This document shows positions 1-9,848 of a stretch of 62,777 nucleotides of DNA, one piece after another. Position numbers and translations under genes: made by a program. Position 1 is the stretch's first letter; every line of letters starts with the position of its first letter. This DNA is from Coriobacteriia bacterium (GTDB taxonomy: Bacteria; Actinomycetota; Coriobacteriia; Anaerosomatales; SLCP01): the NCBI GenBank assembly GCA_007121015.1, contig SKMN01000039.1, forward strand, positions 1-62,777, written 5' to 3'. The notes below the pieces were generated by a model. It ran no database searches and had not been told where the DNA came from. It saw nothing but the letters and a program-made list of their open reading frames with translations.

Positions 1-120
1 AACGTCGAACTGCGCGGCGAGCTCATCGCCCCGATCGCCATGGAGGAGGGCCTGCGCTTCGCCATCCGCGAGGGCGGTCGCACCGTGGGCTCGGGCCGCG
101 TGACCAAGATATTGAAGTAG
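1..120 (+). CDS. tuf: Elongation factor Tu, C-terminal end (partial)
   Basis: Open from the first base in frame 1 and ending in TAG at 118-120, this encodes 39 residues that match the last beta-barrel (domain 3) of EF-Tu: the stretch [20 protein letters not shown] is the familiar end of EF-Tu, followed by VTKILK. EF-Tu delivers aminoacyl-tRNA to the ribosome as a GTP complex. The GTPase domain lies outside the window. Its place 36 nt before rpsJ is the standard str-S10 junction, so it probably is the str-operon copy. Partial because the window starts inside it. Confidence 0.95.
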   Translation, partial: NVELRGELIAPIAMEEGLRFAIREGGRTVGSGRVTKILK

Positions 121-156
121 TCGAGACTCGTCTCGCACACGACGGAGGGTAGAGAG

Positions 157-465
157 TTGGCGAACCAGAAGATACGTATCCGGCTCAAGGGCTACGACCA
201 CGAGATAGTCGACCAGTCGACGAAGATGATCGTGGACACCGCTCAGAGGACGGGCGCGAAGGTCTCCGGTCCGATCCCGTTGCCGACGGAGCGCAACCTG
301 TACTGCGTGATCCGTTCGCCGCATGTGAACAAGGACAGCCGCGAGCACTTCGAGATGAAGACGCACAAGCGACTCATCGACATCCTCGAGCCCACGCCTA
401 AGACTGTCGATTCGCTCATGCGGCTCGACCTGCCGGCCGGGGTGGACATCGAGATCAAGCTGTAG
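157..465 (+). CDS. rpsJ: 30S ribosomal protein S10
   Basis: A 102-residue protein of normal S10 length, beginning [20 protein letters not shown] and carrying the extended loop with [19 protein letters not shown] that reaches into the 30S head. S10 assembles late in the 30S head and is also the NusE transcription-antitermination partner. The start is TTG at 157, chosen because GGAGGG (144-149) sits at good spacing and the N-terminus matches the family. It is the first gene of the S10 operon here; the 119-nt gap before rplC holds no gene. Confidence 0.97.
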   Translation: MANQKIRIRLKGYDHEIVDQSTKMIVDTAQRTGAKVSGPIPLPTERNLYCVIRSPHVNKDSREHFEMKTHKRLIDILEPTPKTVDSLMRLDLPAGVDIEIKL

Positions 466-584
466 GTCCGGATAGGCCCGTAGACAGGGCTTCCGGAATG
501 TAGTGACCACGCGGTCCGCTGGGTCGTCGCGCACGGGGCGCGGCCGATAAGGTCCCAAGACCGCACGAAGGACGGAGAAGAGTG

Positions 585-1208
585 ATGGTGCAAACGATCC
601 TCGGGCGCAAGCTGGGGATGACGCAGGTCTGGAGCGAGGACGACAGTCTCGTTCCGGTCACCGTGATCGAGGCGGGTCCATGCGTCGTGAGCCAGGTCAA
701 GACGGTAGGTCGCGACGGGTACGACGCCGTCCAAATCGCGTTCGGCGACATCAAGGAATCGAAAGTCAACAAGCCAACGGCCGGTCACTTCGCGAAGGCC
801 GGCGCCACCCCACGCCGTCACGTCGCCGAGGTGCGCCTGTCAGAGCCTGACGGTGACGTCAAGCCCGGTGACGAACTCACGGTCGGGATGTTCGAGCCCG
901 GGGCGATGGTGGACGTGTCGGGAACGAGTAAGGGCAAAGGTTTCGCGGGAGTCATGAAGCGCCACAACTTCCGCGGCGGCCCTGGTGGACACGGTTCGCA
1001 CTTCCACCGCGCACCCGGTTCGATCGGTCAGGCATCGACACCGTCGCGGGTCTTCCGGGGCGCGCGCATGCCGGGACAGATGGGCAACGAGACCGTCACG
1101 GTACGCAACCTCGAGGTGGTCAAGGTCGATCCCGAGCAGAACTTGCTCATCGTCAAAGGGGCGGTGCCGGGGCCCAAAGGTGCCCTGCTCACCATCAGGT
1201 CCACATAG
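585..1208 (+). CDS. rplC: 50S ribosomal protein L3
   Basis: 207 residues, normal for bacterial L3, which is an early 50S assembly protein whose extended loop approaches the peptidyl transferase centre. The diagnostic loop GGPGGHGSHFHRAPGSIGQ lies at about residues 131-149. Two in-frame starts touch each other, GTG at 582 and ATG at 585; ATG 585 is preferred because GGAG at 574-577 is then 7 nt away and the protein begins MVQTILGRKLGMTQ as in relatives. Followed after 50 nt by rplD. Confidence 0.96.
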   Translation: MVQTILGRKLGMTQVWSEDDSLVPVTVIEAGPCVVSQVKTVGRDGYDAVQIAFGDIKESKVNKPTAGHFAKAGATPRRHVAEVRLSEPDGDVKPGDELTVGMFEPGAMVDVSGTSKGKGFAGVMKRHNFRGGPGGHGSHFHRAPGSIGQASTPSRVFRGARMPGQMGNETVTVRNLEVVKVDPEQNLLIVKGAVPGPKGALLTIRST

Positions 1209-1258
1209 GGCCGGCCCGTAAACCCCGACAGGCACCGTCTCTCAAGGAGTAGGAAACG

Positions 1259-1882
1259 ATGGCACAGGTAGAAGTCAAAGACACGACCGGTAAGACGGTC
1301 GAGACGGCCGAGGTGGCCGACAGCGTGTTCGGCATCGCGCCGCACACGTTCGCCGTGCACCAGGTCGTGCGCAGCCAGATGGCCGCACGTCGTTCCGGCA
1401 CCCACGCGACCAAGACCCGGAGCATGGTTTCCGGCGGCGGACGCAAGCCGTGGCGTCAGAAGGGCACCGGTCGCGCTCGCCAGGGCACGATCAGGGCACC
1501 TCAGTGGCGGGGAGGCGGCGTGGTCTTCGGTCCGAGTCCCCGCAGTTACGGGTTCAAAGTCCCGAACAAGGTGGTCAAGCTGGCCATGCGCTCTGCGCTC
1601 TCGGCCAAGACCGCAGAGGGCGTATTGCACGTCGTCGACTCGTTCGGGTTCGACGAGCCGTCGACCAAGCAGGCGGCCGCCGTGCTCGCGAATCTCGGCC
1701 TCGAGGGGCGCGTAACCGTGATCGTGGAGGACGCCGATCTCAACGCGGTGCTGTCCTTCCGCAACATTCCTAAGGTGCGCGTCATAACCGCGTCGGAGGC
1801 GAACACTTACGATCTCGTGGACAACACCGCCGTGCTCTTCACCCGCCCGGCGCTGAGCTGGCTCGAGGGGGTGCTTGCATGA
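1259..1882 (+). CDS. rplD: 50S ribosomal protein L4
   Basis: 207 residues; L4 binds 23S rRNA near the exit-tunnel constriction. The basic tunnel loop is visible at about residues 61-87 (GRKPWRQKGTGRARQGTIRA and onward to WRGGG). In Gammaproteobacteria L4 also represses its own operon, which cannot be inferred here. ATG 1259 follows a clear AAGGAG. The stop codon overlaps the rplW start by 4 nt (ATGA), implying translational coupling. Confidence 0.96.
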   Translation: MAQVEVKDTTGKTVETAEVADSVFGIAPHTFAVHQVVRSQMAARRSGTHATKTRSMVSGGGRKPWRQKGTGRARQGTIRAPQWRGGGVVFGPSPRSYGFKVPNKVVKLAMRSALSAKTAEGVLHVVDSFGFDEPSTKQAAAVLANLGLEGRVTVIVEDADLNAVLSFRNIPKVRVITASEANTYDLVDNTAVLFTRPALSWLEGVLA

Positions 1883-2175
1883 TGCACAACCAGGACCCGC
1901 GTGATATCATTCTGCGTCCGGTCGTGTCGGAGAAGTCCTACGACCTGATCGCACAGAACCGCTACACCTTCGAGGTGGCCAAGCGTGCCACCAAGCCGCA
2001 GATCGCTGAGGCGGTCGAGGAAATCTTCGGCGTGAGTGTAGCCAAGGTCAACACCATGAACGTGACTGGGAAACCGCGCCGCCTGAGGTGGCGCACGGGG
2101 ACCACGCGTTCGTGGAAGAAGGCGGTCGTCACCTTGAAAGAAGGCGAGACGATCGAGTTCTTCGAGACCCACTAG
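1879..2175 (+). CDS. rplW: 50S ribosomal protein L23
   Basis: 98 residues, standard for L23, which sits at the tunnel exit and docks trigger factor and SRP. The N-terminus MMHNQDPRDIILRPVVSEKS and the motif VNTMNVTGKPRR match the family. It begins with ATG 1879 (or the immediately following ATG 1882), overlapping the rplD stop. It is followed by a 146-nt spacer before rplB that contains no gene I can support. Confidence 0.95.
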   Translation: MMHNQDPRDIILRPVVSEKSYDLIAQNRYTFEVAKRATKPQIAEAVEEIFGVSVAKVNTMNVTGKPRRLRWRTGTTRSWKKAVVTLKEGETIEFFETH

Positions 2176-2321
2176 GGTCGAATCGAGGAGGTGGTGACGG
2201 GCACCCGCTCTGTGCGTGATGGAGCCGCCCGGCACCGTGGTAGTCCGGCGTCGGAGCCGCCGCACGTGAACGACGCGTGCTCGTCCCAGGCGGGCCGGCC
2301 ATCGGACGGAAGGAGAGAAAG

Positions 2322-3152
2322 ATGGGACTCAAGAAGTACAAACCGACCTCTCCGGGTCGACGTTTCCAGACGGTGTCGGATTTCGCCGACATCACGACGT
2401 CGACCCCCGAGAAGTCTCTGCTCGAGCCGGTACACAAGAAGGGCGGGCGTAACAACAATGGCCGCATAACGACACGCCACCAGGGTGGCGGCCACAAGCG
2501 CCGGTATCGCCGTATCGACTTCAAGCGGAACAAAGACGGCGTACCCGCGAAGGTGGCCACGATCGAGTACGACCCCAACCGCTCCGCGCGCATCGCACTG
2601 CTGCACTACGCGGACGGCGAGAAGCGCTACATCCTCGCCCCGCAGAAGCTCACCGTGGGCGCGACGGTCATGTCGGGTTCGGATGCCGACATCAAGCCGG
2701 GCAATGCTCTACCGCTCAAGGACATCCCGACCGGTACCGTGGTGCACGCCATCGAGCTGCAGCCTGGCAAGGGTGCGGCGATGGCACGCTCGGCGGGTAC
2801 CTCGGCCCAGCTGATGGCCAAAGAGGGCGGATACGCGATTCTGCGTATGCCCTCGTCGGAGATGCGCAGGGTGCTCGCCACATGTCGTGCGACCGTAGGC
2901 GCCGTGGGCAATGCCGAGCACGAGGGCATCTCGATCGGCAAGGCCGGCCGTAACCGCTGGAAGGGAGTGCGCCCGACCGTGCGCGGCACCGTCATGAACC
3001 CGGTGGACCACCCGCACGGCGGTGGAGAGGGCAAGAACAAGACTGCCGGTCGTCATCCGGTGAGTCCGTGGGGTGTGCCCACCAAGGGTCATCGAACCCG
3101 CAAGAAGGGCAAGGCCTCTGACCGTCTGATCGTCCGTCGTCGCAAGAAGTAG
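2322..3152 (+). CDS. rplB: 50S ribosomal protein L2
   Basis: 276 residues, the usual length. L2 binds 23S rRNA domain IV, supports subunit joining and lies close to the peptidyl transferase centre. The conserved [10 protein letters not shown] with the functionally important histidine is at about residue 230. ATG 2322 is chosen over the upstream in-frame GTG 2277 because AAGGAGAG precedes it directly and [14 protein letters not shown] is the normal L2 N-terminus. Very basic C-terminus (RLIVRRRKK). Confidence 0.97.
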   Translation: MGLKKYKPTSPGRRFQTVSDFADITTSTPEKSLLEPVHKKGGRNNNGRITTRHQGGGHKRRYRRIDFKRNKDGVPAKVATIEYDPNRSARIALLHYADGEKRYILAPQKLTVGATVMSGSDADIKPGNALPLKDIPTGTVVHAIELQPGKGAAMARSAGTSAQLMAKEGGYAILRMPSSEMRRVLATCRATVGAVGNAEHEGISIGKAGRNRWKGVRPTVRGTVMNPVDHPHGGGEGKNKTAGRHPVSPWGVPTKGHRTRKKGKASDRLIVRRRKK

Positions 3153-3183
3153 CGACGGACCGCACGGAAGCTGGAGCGAGATT

Positions 3184-3459
3184 ATGAGCAGAAGCCTTAA
3201 GAAGGGACCGTTCATCGAGCCGCGCCTCCTCGGCCGGATCCACGCGATGAACGAGACAGGGGAGAAGAGGGTCGTCAAGACCTGGTCGCGAGCGTCGACC
3301 GTCTTCCCCGAGATGGTGGGACACACTATCGCGGTGCACGATGGCCGCAAGCATGTCCCGGTCTACGTCACCGAGTCGATGGTCGGCCACAAGCTCGGAG
3401 AGTTCGCGCCGACCCGCACGTTCCGTGGCCACGCGGCCGACAGGAAGGGCAAGAGGTAG
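3184..3459 (+). CDS. rpsS: 30S ribosomal protein S19
   Basis: 91 residues, normal for S19, which pairs with S13 in the 30S head. It starts [16 protein letters not shown] and carries [20 protein letters not shown] and the [10 protein letters not shown] signature near the C-terminus. ATG 3184 follows TGGAGCGA. Only 3 nt separate it from rplV. Confidence 0.97.
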   Translation: MSRSLKKGPFIEPRLLGRIHAMNETGEKRVVKTWSRASTVFPEMVGHTIAVHDGRKHVPVYVTESMVGHKLGEFAPTRTFRGHAADRKGKR

Positions 3460-3462
3460 AAG

Positions 3463-3804
3463 ATGGAAGCGAGAGCAGTTGCACGCTACGTGCGGGTCAG
3501 CCCGCGCAAGGCACGGCTCGTCGTCGACCTCATCCGCGGCAAGTCCGTCGAGGAGGCTGCGGCCACCTTGAAGTTCACTCCGCGCGCTGCCGCCGAGGTC
3601 GTTGAGAAAGTCCTGATGAGTGCGGTGGCCAACGCCGAGAAGAACCTGAAGATCAGAGCGGACGACCTCATCGTCGCCACCACGTTCGTCGATGAGGGCC
3701 CCACCTTGAAGCGGATCCGTCCGCGGGCCATGGGGCGTGCCTCTTCGATCCACAAGAAGACGAGTCATATCACCGTGATCGTCAAGAAACGAGAGGAGGC
3801 GTAG
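3463..3804 (+). CDS. rplV: 50S ribosomal protein L22
   Basis: 113 residues. L22 lines the exit tunnel with an extended beta-hairpin; mutations there give macrolide resistance in other bacteria. [20 protein letters not shown] (residues 8-27) and the hairpin region [17 protein letters not shown] are typical. The gene follows rpsS after 3 nt and precedes rpsC by 7 nt, with the ribosome-binding site for rpsC (GAGGAGG) inside its own 3' end. Confidence 0.96.
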   Translation: MEARAVARYVRVSPRKARLVVDLIRGKSVEEAAATLKFTPRAAAEVVEKVLMSAVANAEKNLKIRADDLIVATTFVDEGPTLKRIRPRAMGRASSIHKKTSHITVIVKKREEA

Positions 3805-3811
3805 GGTCCGT

Positions 3812-4510
3812 ATGGGTCAGAAAGTCTATCCCATAGGTCTGAGGCTCGGCATCACCGAGCAGTGGCGTTCTCGCTGGTACGCCGGCAAGGCATACAGCGA
3901 AACGCTCGCCGAGGACCTCGAGATCCGTAAGTATCTCGTCAAACGCCTCCGTCGCGCCGCGGTTTCGCGTATCGAGATCGAGCGCAAGGGCGACAAGATC
4001 GTCATCGAGCTGTGGACGGCTCGTCCCGGCATCGTGATCGGTAAGAAGGGTTCTGAGGTCGACGCGTTGCGCAAGGACCTCGAGAAGCTCACCGGGTCGA
4101 GCGTCGCGGTGAATATCGTCGAGATCAAGCGTCCCGAGCTCGACGCCAACCTTGTGGCGCAAAGCGTTGCCGAGCAGCTCGAGGGTCGAGTGGCTTTCAG
4201 GCGCGCCATGCGCAAGGCTGTGGCGTCCGCCATGAAGAGCGGTGCGCTCGGCATCAGGATCCAGTGCTCCGGGCGCCTCGGCGGCTCCGAGATGGGTCGT
4301 CGCGAGTGGTACCGGGAGGGCCGGGTGCCGCTTCACACCCTCAGGGCGAAGATCGACTACGGTACCGCCGAGGCTCGCACGACCATGGGTGCTATCGGCG
4401 TGAAGGTCTGGATCTATCGTGGCGAGGTCCTGCCGGGCCAGGAGCTGCCGTCGCCGACGGACGGTCCTCCGTCGCGTGGCCGCCGCAACGATCGTAGAGG
4501 GAGGTCGTAA
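3812..4510 (+). CDS. rpsC: 30S ribosomal protein S3
   Basis: 232 residues. S3 forms part of the mRNA entry channel. The N-terminus [18 protein letters not shown], the KH-domain GXXG loop in [20 protein letters not shown], and the C-terminal domain with [20 protein letters not shown] are all present. The tail after residue 215 is short, polar and arginine-rich. Directly abuts rplP (1 nt). Confidence 0.96.
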   Translation: MGQKVYPIGLRLGITEQWRSRWYAGKAYSETLAEDLEIRKYLVKRLRRAAVSRIEIERKGDKIVIELWTARPGIVIGKKGSEVDALRKDLEKLTGSSVAVNIVEIKRPELDANLVAQSVAEQLEGRVAFRRAMRKAVASAMKSGALGIRIQCSGRLGGSEMGRREWYREGRVPLHTLRAKIDYGTAEARTTMGAIGVKVWIYRGEVLPGQELPSPTDGPPSRGRRNDRRGRS

Positions 4511-4511
4511 G

Positions 4512-4937
4512 ATGCTGCTCCCTAAGCGAGTGAAGCACCGCAAAGTCCAGCGCGGGTCGATGAAGGGCATGGCCAAGGGTGGGACCGAGGTCAACTACGG
4601 TGACTACGGCCTCAAGGCCCTCGAGCCGGCGTGGATCACGAACCGCCAGATCGAGGCCGCCCGTATCGCGATGACGCGCCACATGAAGCGTGGCGGGAAG
4701 GTGTGGATCAACATCTTCCCCGACAAGCCGGTCACGCAGAAGCCTGCGGAGACCAGGATGGGTTCGGGCAAAGGTAACCCCGAGAAGTGGGTGGCCGTCG
4801 TGAAGCCCGGTCGCGTGATGTTCGAGCTGGCCGGTGTGCCCGAGGACGTCGCCAAAGAGGCGATGAGGCTTGCCGCCAACAAGCTGCCCATCAAGTGTAA
4901 GTTCGTGACTCGCTCCGATGCTGGTGGTGACGCATAG
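4512..4937 (+). CDS. rplP: 50S ribosomal protein L16
   Basis: 141 residues. L16 organises the A-site of the 50S subunit. It starts [19 protein letters not shown], the normal N-terminus, so ATG 4512 is used rather than in-frame codons upstream that would lie inside rpsC; GGGAGG at 4498-4503 supports it. The stretch [20 protein letters not shown] is diagnostic. Ends immediately before the rpmC ATG. Confidence 0.96.
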   Translation: MLLPKRVKHRKVQRGSMKGMAKGGTEVNYGDYGLKALEPAWITNRQIEAARIAMTRHMKRGGKVWINIFPDKPVTQKPAETRMGSGKGNPEKWVAVVKPGRVMFELAGVPEDVAKEAMRLAANKLPIKCKFVTRSDAGGDA

Positions 4938-5153
4938 ATGAAGACGAAAGACATACAGGGTCTCGCCGACTCTGACTTGATGGAGAAGGCAAAGGAGGCC
5001 CGCGCCGAGCTGTTCAACCTACGGTTCCAGCTCGCGACAGGTCAGCTCGACAATCCTGCACGTATCGGCTTCGTCAAGAAAGACATCGCGCGACTGCTGA
5101 CCGAGTTGCGCGCCCGTGAGATCGGTGCGTCGCGTGACGCACAGGCGTCCTAG
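4938..5153 (+). CDS. rpmC: 50S ribosomal protein L29
   Basis: 71 residues, the two-helix L29 found at the tunnel exit next to L23. Motifs: [20 protein letters not shown], then [19 protein letters not shown] and [12 protein letters not shown]. Starts on the base after the rplP stop. The last dozen residues are polar and not conserved. Confidence 0.94.
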   Translation: MKTKDIQGLADSDLMEKAKEARAELFNLRFQLATGQLDNPARIGFVKKDIARLLTELRAREIGASRDAQAS

Positions 5154-5173
5154 AGGACGGTGGAGGAAACGCA

Positions 5174-5434
5174 ATGACTACTGAGCGTAACAGACGAAAG
5201 GCCCGACAGGGAGTCGTCGTGTCGGCCAACGGCGAGAAGACCTGCGTGGTGCAGGTCTCGAACCGCAAGCGCCATCCGTTCTACGGCAAGATGATCACCC
5301 GCAGTACGAAGTTCCATACGCACGACGAGGAGAACGCGGCTCAGGTGGGCGATGTCGTCCAGATCATGGAGACCCGTCCGCTCTCGAAGCTGAAGCGCTG
5401 GCGGCTCATCGAGATCGTGGAGAAGGCAAAGTAG
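5174..5434 (+). CDS. rpsQ: 30S ribosomal protein S17
   Basis: 86 residues, OB-fold primary 16S-binding protein. [20 protein letters not shown] and [20 protein letters not shown] are clear S17 signatures, ending with the [17 protein letters not shown] block. ATG 5174 follows GGTGGAGGAA. The next gene, rplN, is 71 nt downstream. Confidence 0.96.
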   Translation: MTTERNRRKARQGVVVSANGEKTCVVQVSNRKRHPFYGKMITRSTKFHTHDEENAAQVGDVVQIMETRPLSKLKRWRLIEIVEKAK

Positions 5435-5505
5435 AGGCAGCCGTCGATGTGTGCCGGTAGAGGCGCACCGCTCACGTGCGGTACGGTTTCGGAGGAAGAG
5501 AAGAG

Positions 5506-5874
5506 ATGATACAGGCGGAATCGCGGCTCAAGGTAGCCGATAACTCAGGGGCACGCAGAGTACTCTGCATCAAGGTACTCGGCGGCTCCAAGCGTCGCTA
5601 CGCGCGCGTGGGCGACACCATCGTCGCAACCGTGAAGGAGGCTATCCCGAACGGTACCGTGAAGAAGGGCGAGATCGTCCGCGCGGTCGTAGTCCGCACG
5701 AAGAAGGAAGTACGGCGTCCCGACGGCAGCTACATCAGTTTCGACGAGAACGCCGCTGTCATCATCGATACCCAGGGCAACCCGAGGGGTACCCGCATCT
5801 TCGGCCCGGTCGCACGCGAGCTGCGCGACCGTCGCTACATGAAGATCGTCTCCCTCGCGCCCGAGGTCATATAG
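5506..5874 (+). CDS. rplN: 50S ribosomal protein L14
   Basis: 122 residues, exactly the usual L14 length; it forms an intersubunit bridge and is the docking site of the RsfS silencing factor in other bacteria. [20 protein letters not shown] at the start and [20 protein letters not shown] at the end are diagnostic. ATG 5506 is preferred to the in-frame start at 5476 because GGAGGAAGAG directly precedes it and the length is then canonical. Confidence 0.97.
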   Translation: MIQAESRLKVADNSGARRVLCIKVLGGSKRRYARVGDTIVATVKEAIPNGTVKKGEIVRAVVVRTKKEVRRPDGSYISFDENAAVIIDTQGNPRGTRIFGPVARELRDRRYMKIVSLAPEVI

Positions 5875-5890
5875 GGAGGGTCGGAAGCAG

Positions 5891-6214
5891 ATGTCGAAGT
5901 CTCTCACGATCCGCAAGGGCGACCGGGTCAAGGTCATCACCGGTAAGGACAAGGGCAAGGAGAGCCGGGTCCTCCGCGTGTATCCGCACCGGGAGCGCCT
6001 TGTGGTCGAGCACGTCAACATGATCAAGAAGCACCAGAGGGCAACGCAGCGCCAGCCCAAGGGCGGGATCCTCGAGATCGAGGGCACGATCCACGCGAGC
6101 AACGTCATGCTCGTCTGTCCAGGTTGCGGCCAGGCGACCCGCGTCGGGCGCCGTCGCGAAGGCGGCAATCGGGTCCGCGTGTGCAAGAAGTGTGGTACTG
6201 ACATCGACAAGTAG
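5891..6214 (+). CDS. rplX: 50S ribosomal protein L24 with C-terminal zinc-ribbon extension
   Basis: 107 residues. The KOW motif ([20 protein letters not shown]) nucleates 50S assembly. After about residue 70 an extension carries two CXXC pairs (CPGC and CKKC), a probable zinc ribbon that is common in L24 of several phyla but absent from E. coli L24. ATG 5891 follows GGGAGGGTCGG. It ends 91 nt before rplE. Confidence 0.95.
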   Translation: MSKSLTIRKGDRVKVITGKDKGKESRVLRVYPHRERLVVEHVNMIKKHQRATQRQPKGGILEIEGTIHASNVMLVCPGCGQATRVGRRREGGNRVRVCKKCGTDIDK

Positions 6215-6305
6215 TCGATGTGCAAACGGTCCGCATCCGGAGTCCCCGGGCGCGGAGTGCCGGGTCGGAAATCCGGTGCACAGCAGATATACGGAGGTAG
6301 GACAG

Positions 6306-6848
6306 GTGGCAGCACGGTTCAAGGAGCGGTACAGGGACGAGGTCGTCCCAGTGCTGTTCGAGCAGTTCGGATACGAGAACGTCAGTATGGTGCCCCGCCT
6401 CGAGAAGATCGTGGTGAACATGGGCGTAGGCCAGGCCGTTGCCGATGCGAAGCAGCTCGACGCTGCTATGGGGGACCTGGCGACGGTGACAGGTCAGAAA
6501 CCCATGGTCACGCGGGCCAAGAAATCGATCGCAGGCTTCAAGCTCCGCCAGGGGATGCCTATCGGGGCGAAGGTCACGCTTCGCGGAGAGCGCATGTGGG
6601 AGTTCTTCGACCGCCTCATGTCGACGGCCATCCCGCGTGTCCGTGACTTCCGCGGTCTGTCCACGAAGTCGTTCGACGGCCGCGGGAACTACTCGATGGG
6701 CGTCACGGAGCAACTCATCTTCCCGGAGGTCGACTACGACAAGGTCGATCGTATCCGCGGGATGGATATCACGTTCGTCACGACAGCGAAGACAGACGAG
6801 GAAGCCAAGGCGCTGCTCGCAGCGTTCGGATTCCCGTTCAAGCGATAA
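6306..6848 (+). CDS. rplE: 50S ribosomal protein L5
   Basis: 180 residues; L5 binds 5S rRNA and contacts the P-site tRNA. The GTG start at 6306 (GTG GCA GCA CGG) is selected because CGGAGGT lies 8 nt upstream and the length becomes normal; the longer in-frame extension back to 6192 would overlap rplX and has no family match. Motifs: [54 protein letters not shown] and the terminal AFGFPFKR. Confidence 0.95.
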   Translation: MAARFKERYRDEVVPVLFEQFGYENVSMVPRLEKIVVNMGVGQAVADAKQLDAAMGDLATVTGQKPMVTRAKKSIAGFKLRQGMPIGAKVTLRGERMWEFFDRLMSTAIPRVRDFRGLSTKSFDGRGNYSMGVTEQLIFPEVDYDKVDRIRGMDITFVTTAKTDEEAKALLAAFGFPFKR

Positions 6849-6900
6849 GGACCGCACGACCGGTCCCGGACGGATACGGTCGCGGCAAGGAGGTTTCGAA

Positions 6901-7086
6901 GTGGCAAAGAAGTCGATGATCGCCAAGGCGAAGCGGACACCCAAGTTCAGTGTCCGCGCGGTCAATCGCTGCAACAGGTGCGGCAGACCGCGCGCGTACT
7001 ATCGGCAGTTCGGCATGTGCCGCATCTGCGTGCGCGAGTTGGCGAGCCGTGGCGAACTTCCCGGCGTCCGTAAGGCCAGCTGGTAA
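6901..7086 (+). CDS. rpsN: 30S ribosomal protein S14, zinc-binding type Z
   Basis: 61 residues starting at GTG 6901 after [27 protein letters not shown]. The two CXXC pairs (CNRC at about 24-27 and CRIC at about 40-43) mark the short zinc-binding S14 type rather than the 101-residue zinc-independent form. It sits in the head of the 30S subunit. A longer frame starting at 6637 reads through rplE antisense-free but is only an artefact of the open reading frame. Confidence 0.96.
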   Translation: MAKKSMIAKAKRTPKFSVRAVNRCNRCGRPRAYYRQFGMCRICVRELASRGELPGVRKASW

Positions 7087-7188
7087 ACGGCCCGTCGACG
7101 AAGCTCCGTCCGGCAGGCGCATCGGCCAAGGGTCGAGGCGAACCGCCGGAGAAGAGTGATCCGCACGAACCATAGGAGGAGCACGATC

Positions 7189-7587
7189 ATGAGCATGACA
7201 GATCCCATCGCCGACATGTTGACGCGGGTGCGCAACGCGAACGCCGCGTTCAAGCCCTCGACCACGATCCCTTCGTCGAAGAAGCTCGTCGAGATCGCGC
7301 GCATCATGAAGGAAGAGGGCTACATCGAGGAGTATCGCGTCGTCCCGGGTGACGTCCAGGATTCTCTCGAGGTCGTCCTCAAGTACGGCCCGAAGCGCGA
7401 GCGGACGATCACGGGGATCCGGCGAATCAGCAAGCCGGGACTTCGCGTGTACGCGAAGAAGGACGAGCTGCCCCGCGTCCTCGGCGGACTGGGTATCGCC
7501 GTGATCTCGACGTCCAGGGGCGTCATGACCGAGAAGGGCGCCCGCAAAGAGGGCGTCGGAGGCGAAGTCATCGCCTACATCTGGTGA
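7189..7587 (+). CDS. rpsH: 30S ribosomal protein S8
   Basis: 132 residues. S8 binds helix 21 of 16S rRNA, and in E. coli is the spc-operon repressor. N-terminus [20 protein letters not shown] and C-terminus [20 protein letters not shown] are diagnostic. ATG 7189 follows AGGAGGAGC; the in-frame ATG 7156 lacks such a site. A 102-nt gap separates it from rpsN. Confidence 0.97.
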   Translation: MSMTDPIADMLTRVRNANAAFKPSTTIPSSKKLVEIARIMKEEGYIEEYRVVPGDVQDSLEVVLKYGPKRERTITGIRRISKPGLRVYAKKDELPRVLGGLGIAVISTSRGVMTEKGARKEGVGGEVIAYIW

Positions 7588-7616
7588 CCGGACAGGACTG
7601 AGAAAGGAGCGACGCC

Positions 7617-8153
7617 GTGTCTCGAATCGGCAAACAGCCCATCCCGGTCCCGTCCGGGGTACAGGTGAGCATCGAGGGCTCGAAGGTGACCGTCAAGGGA
7701 GCCAAGGGTCAGCTGGAGTACACGTTCAACGAAGATATGTCCGTCACGATGGCGGATGACGAGATCACGGTCACCCGTCCGAGCGATGCCCGGAACCACC
7801 GGGCCCTGCACGGGCTGACCCGCACCTTGATCGCCAACATGGTCACAGGCGTTTCTGAAGGATTCTCCAAGACGCTCGAGATCATCGGTGTCGGGTACCG
7901 TGCTCAGCTGAAGGGCAATGATCTGGAGTTGGCACTCGGTTTCAGTCACCCGGTGGTCGTGAAGGCGGAGAAGGACATCACGTTCGAGGTCCCTGCTCCC
8001 ACGAAGGTGGTTGTGAGCGGTATCGACAAGCAGAGGGTCGGTCAGATCGCAAGCGAGATCCGGGACTTCAGGCCACCGGAGCCCTACAAGGGCAAGGGCG
8101 TGCGGTATGAGGGCGAATACGTTCGCCGTAAGGTCGGTAAGACCGCCAAGTAG
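7617..8153 (+). CDS. rplF: 50S ribosomal protein L6
   Basis: 178 residues, two tandem L6 folds. It begins [20 protein letters not shown] at GTG 7617 after AAAGGAG, and ends with [20 protein letters not shown], the standard C-terminal signature. L6 lies near the sarcin-ricin loop and factor-binding site. Confidence 0.97.
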   Translation: MSRIGKQPIPVPSGVQVSIEGSKVTVKGAKGQLEYTFNEDMSVTMADDEITVTRPSDARNHRALHGLTRTLIANMVTGVSEGFSKTLEIIGVGYRAQLKGNDLELALGFSHPVVVKAEKDITFEVPAPTKVVVSGIDKQRVGQIASEIRDFRPPEPYKGKGVRYEGEYVRRKVGKTAK

Positions 8154-8204
8154 ATATCGGGTCTCCGGCGGTGAGCCGGAATGGACGAGGAGAGTAGTGA
8201 AGGT

Positions 8205-8573
8205 ATGCAGCGACTGAGAGCCAAGACCGCTGGCCTGGCCCGGCGGCAGCGAGGGGTGCGAAGCCGTGTGAGCGGGACCGCCGAGCGGCCCCGGCTCCGC
8301 GTAACGCGCACGAACGCGAACATCTACGCACAACTGATTGACGACGTCAGCGGCAACACGATGGCGTCGGCGTCGAGTATCGACGGCGAGCTTCGAGCAG
8401 CGCTCAAGTCCGGCGCGGATCGAGAGGCCGCGAAGGTCGTCGGTGAAGCCCTCGGACGCAGGGCGCTCGAAGCGGGCGTGACCGAGGTGGTGTTCGACCG
8501 CGGTGGTCGACTGTACCACGGACGCGTCCAAGCTCTGGCCGACGGCGCACGAAGCGCCGGACTCAAGTTCTAA
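8205..8573 (+). CDS. rplR: 50S ribosomal protein L18
   Basis: 122 residues from ATG 8205, the normal length for L18, a 5S rRNA-binding protein. Motifs: [38 protein letters not shown], and the terminal [20 protein letters not shown]. An in-frame ATG at 8181 would add eight acidic residues; GAGGAG (8184-8189) upstream of 8205 favours the shorter form although the spacing (15 nt) is long, so the start is not certain. Confidence 0.93.
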   Translation: MQRLRAKTAGLARRQRGVRSRVSGTAERPRLRVTRTNANIYAQLIDDVSGNTMASASSIDGELRAALKSGADREAAKVVGEALGRRALEAGVTEVVFDRGGRLYHGRVQALADGARSAGLKF

Positions 8574-8586
8574 GGGAGGATACGGT

Positions 8587-9096
8587 ATGGCTCGCAGAGA
8601 GGCCCCGGTCTCGGAGCTCCAGGAGAAAGTCGTCTACATCAATCGCGTGTCCAAGGTGGTCAAAGGCGGTCGCCGGTTCGCGTTGACGGCACTGGTCGTC
8701 GTCGGCGATGGGGCCGGCAACGTCGGTGTCGGTATGGGCAAGTCCCAGGAAGTGCCCATCGCCATCAAGAAGGGCATCGAGGACGCGCGGAAGAACATGT
8801 TTAAGGTGCCGTTGACCGAGAGCACCATCCCTCACGAGGTCCTCGGACGTTTCGGCGCCGGCAAGGTGCTGCTCAAACCAGCTGCGCCTGGTACCGGTAT
8901 CATCGCCGGCGGACCCGTTCGCGCGCTCCTCGAACTCGCCGGCATCAAGGACATACTGTCGAAGTCCCTGGGGACCGACAACGCGCTCAACATGGTGAAG
9001 GCTGCCGCCGAGGGCTTGAAGTCACTTGCGAGTCCACAAGAGATCGCGGCCCGTCGCGGCAAGAGCGTTGGCCAACTGTATGGTTGGGAGGAGTAG
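8587..9096 (+). CDS. rpsE: 30S ribosomal protein S5
   Basis: 169 residues. S5 has a double-stranded-RNA-binding-like N-terminal domain and acts in decoding accuracy and mRNA unwinding at the entry tunnel. [40 protein letters not shown] and [20 protein letters not shown] are diagnostic. ATG 8587 with GGGAGGA is used; the frame opens further upstream inside rplR. Confidence 0.97.
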   Translation: MARREAPVSELQEKVVYINRVSKVVKGGRRFALTALVVVGDGAGNVGVGMGKSQEVPIAIKKGIEDARKNMFKVPLTESTIPHEVLGRFGAGKVLLKPAAPGTGIIAGGPVRALLELAGIKDILSKSLGTDNALNMVKAAAEGLKSLASPQEIAARRGKSVGQLYGWEE

Positions 9097-9099
9097 GTT

Positions 9100-9291
9100 G
9101 TGGCAGCGGACGTTAAGAGACTCAAGATCAGGCAGGTGAAGAGCGTCATCGGATCGCCCGCCGACCAGAAGGCGACCGTGCGCGCACTCGGTTTGAAGCG
9201 TATCGATCACACTGTCGAGCAGGACGACACCCCCGTCATCCGCGGGATGGTATTCAAGGTCAAGCACCTGGTCGAAGTAGAGGAAGTCTAG
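9100..9291 (+). CDS. rpmD: 50S ribosomal protein L30
   Basis: 63 residues from GTG 9100, normal for bacterial L30. LKIRQVKSVIGSPADQKATV and RALGLKRIDHTVEQDDTPVI, with the terminal V-K-H-L-V-E-V block, identify it. Its ribosome-binding site (GGGAGGAG) is inside the 3' end of rpsE. 110 nt separate it from rplO. Confidence 0.94.
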   Translation: MAADVKRLKIRQVKSVIGSPADQKATVRALGLKRIDHTVEQDDTPVIRGMVFKVKHLVEVEEV

Positions 9292-9401
9292 GCCACCCCG
9301 GTACACCGGGATGAAGGCCGGAAATATGGAGTCTGCCGGCGGCGAGCGGCCGGCACCGCGCGGGTCGTCCGAGCGGTATCGCGAGTAAGGAGAAGCGTAC
9401 G

Positions 9402-9848
9402 ATGCAGATACACGATCTGTTCCCGGCACCGGGAGCACGCAAGAAGGCCAAGCGGATCGGCCGCGGACACGGTTCGGGATATGGTGGCCGATCCGGACGC
9501 GGGAACAACGGCCAGCTCTCGAGGGCCGGCGGAGGTAAGGGGCCCGGCTTCGAGGGAGGTCAGAACCCCCTTCACATGCGTCTGCCTAAACTTCCCGGAT
9601 TCAAGAACCGTTTCCGCGTCGAGTACGCGATCGTGAACGTGTCGCGTCTCGAGGAGCGTTTCGACGCCGGTTCTACCGTCGACATCGATGCGCTCCATGC
9701 AGCTGGTATCATCAAGTCGAAGGCCGCTCCCGTCAAAGTGCTCGGAGACGGCGAGCTGAGCAAGGCGCTCACCGTCAAAGTCGACAAGGTCTCGAGCGCG
9801 GCCAAGGCCAAGATCGAGGCCGCAGGGGGGACGGTCGATACGCCGTGA
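9402..9848 (+). CDS. rplO: 50S ribosomal protein L15
   Basis: 148 residues. The glycine- and basic-rich N-terminal region (RIGRGHGSGYGGRSGRGNNG) and the globular C-terminal half (IIKSKAAPVKVLGDGELSKA) are typical. L15 is a late 50S assembly protein. ATG 9402 follows AAGGAGAAG. Its stop overlaps the secY start by 4 nt (GTGA). Confidence 0.96.
   Translation: MQIHDLFPAPGARKKAKRIGRGHGSGYGGRSGRGNNGQLSRAGGGKGPGFEGGQNPLHMRLPKLPGFKNRFRVEYAIVNVSRLEERFDAGSTVDIDALHAAGIIKSKAAPVKVLGDGELSKALTVKVDKVSSAAKAKIEAAGGTVDTP

Noticed and set aside
6192-6305. N-terminal extension of L5 overlapping L24
   Set aside because: No family match and no ribosome-binding site; GTG 6306 with GGAGGT gives the normal length.
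6637-6900. Extension of the S14 frame back into rplE
   Set aside because: Would overlap rplE in another frame; GTG 6901 with AAGGAGG gives a canonical 61-residue S14.
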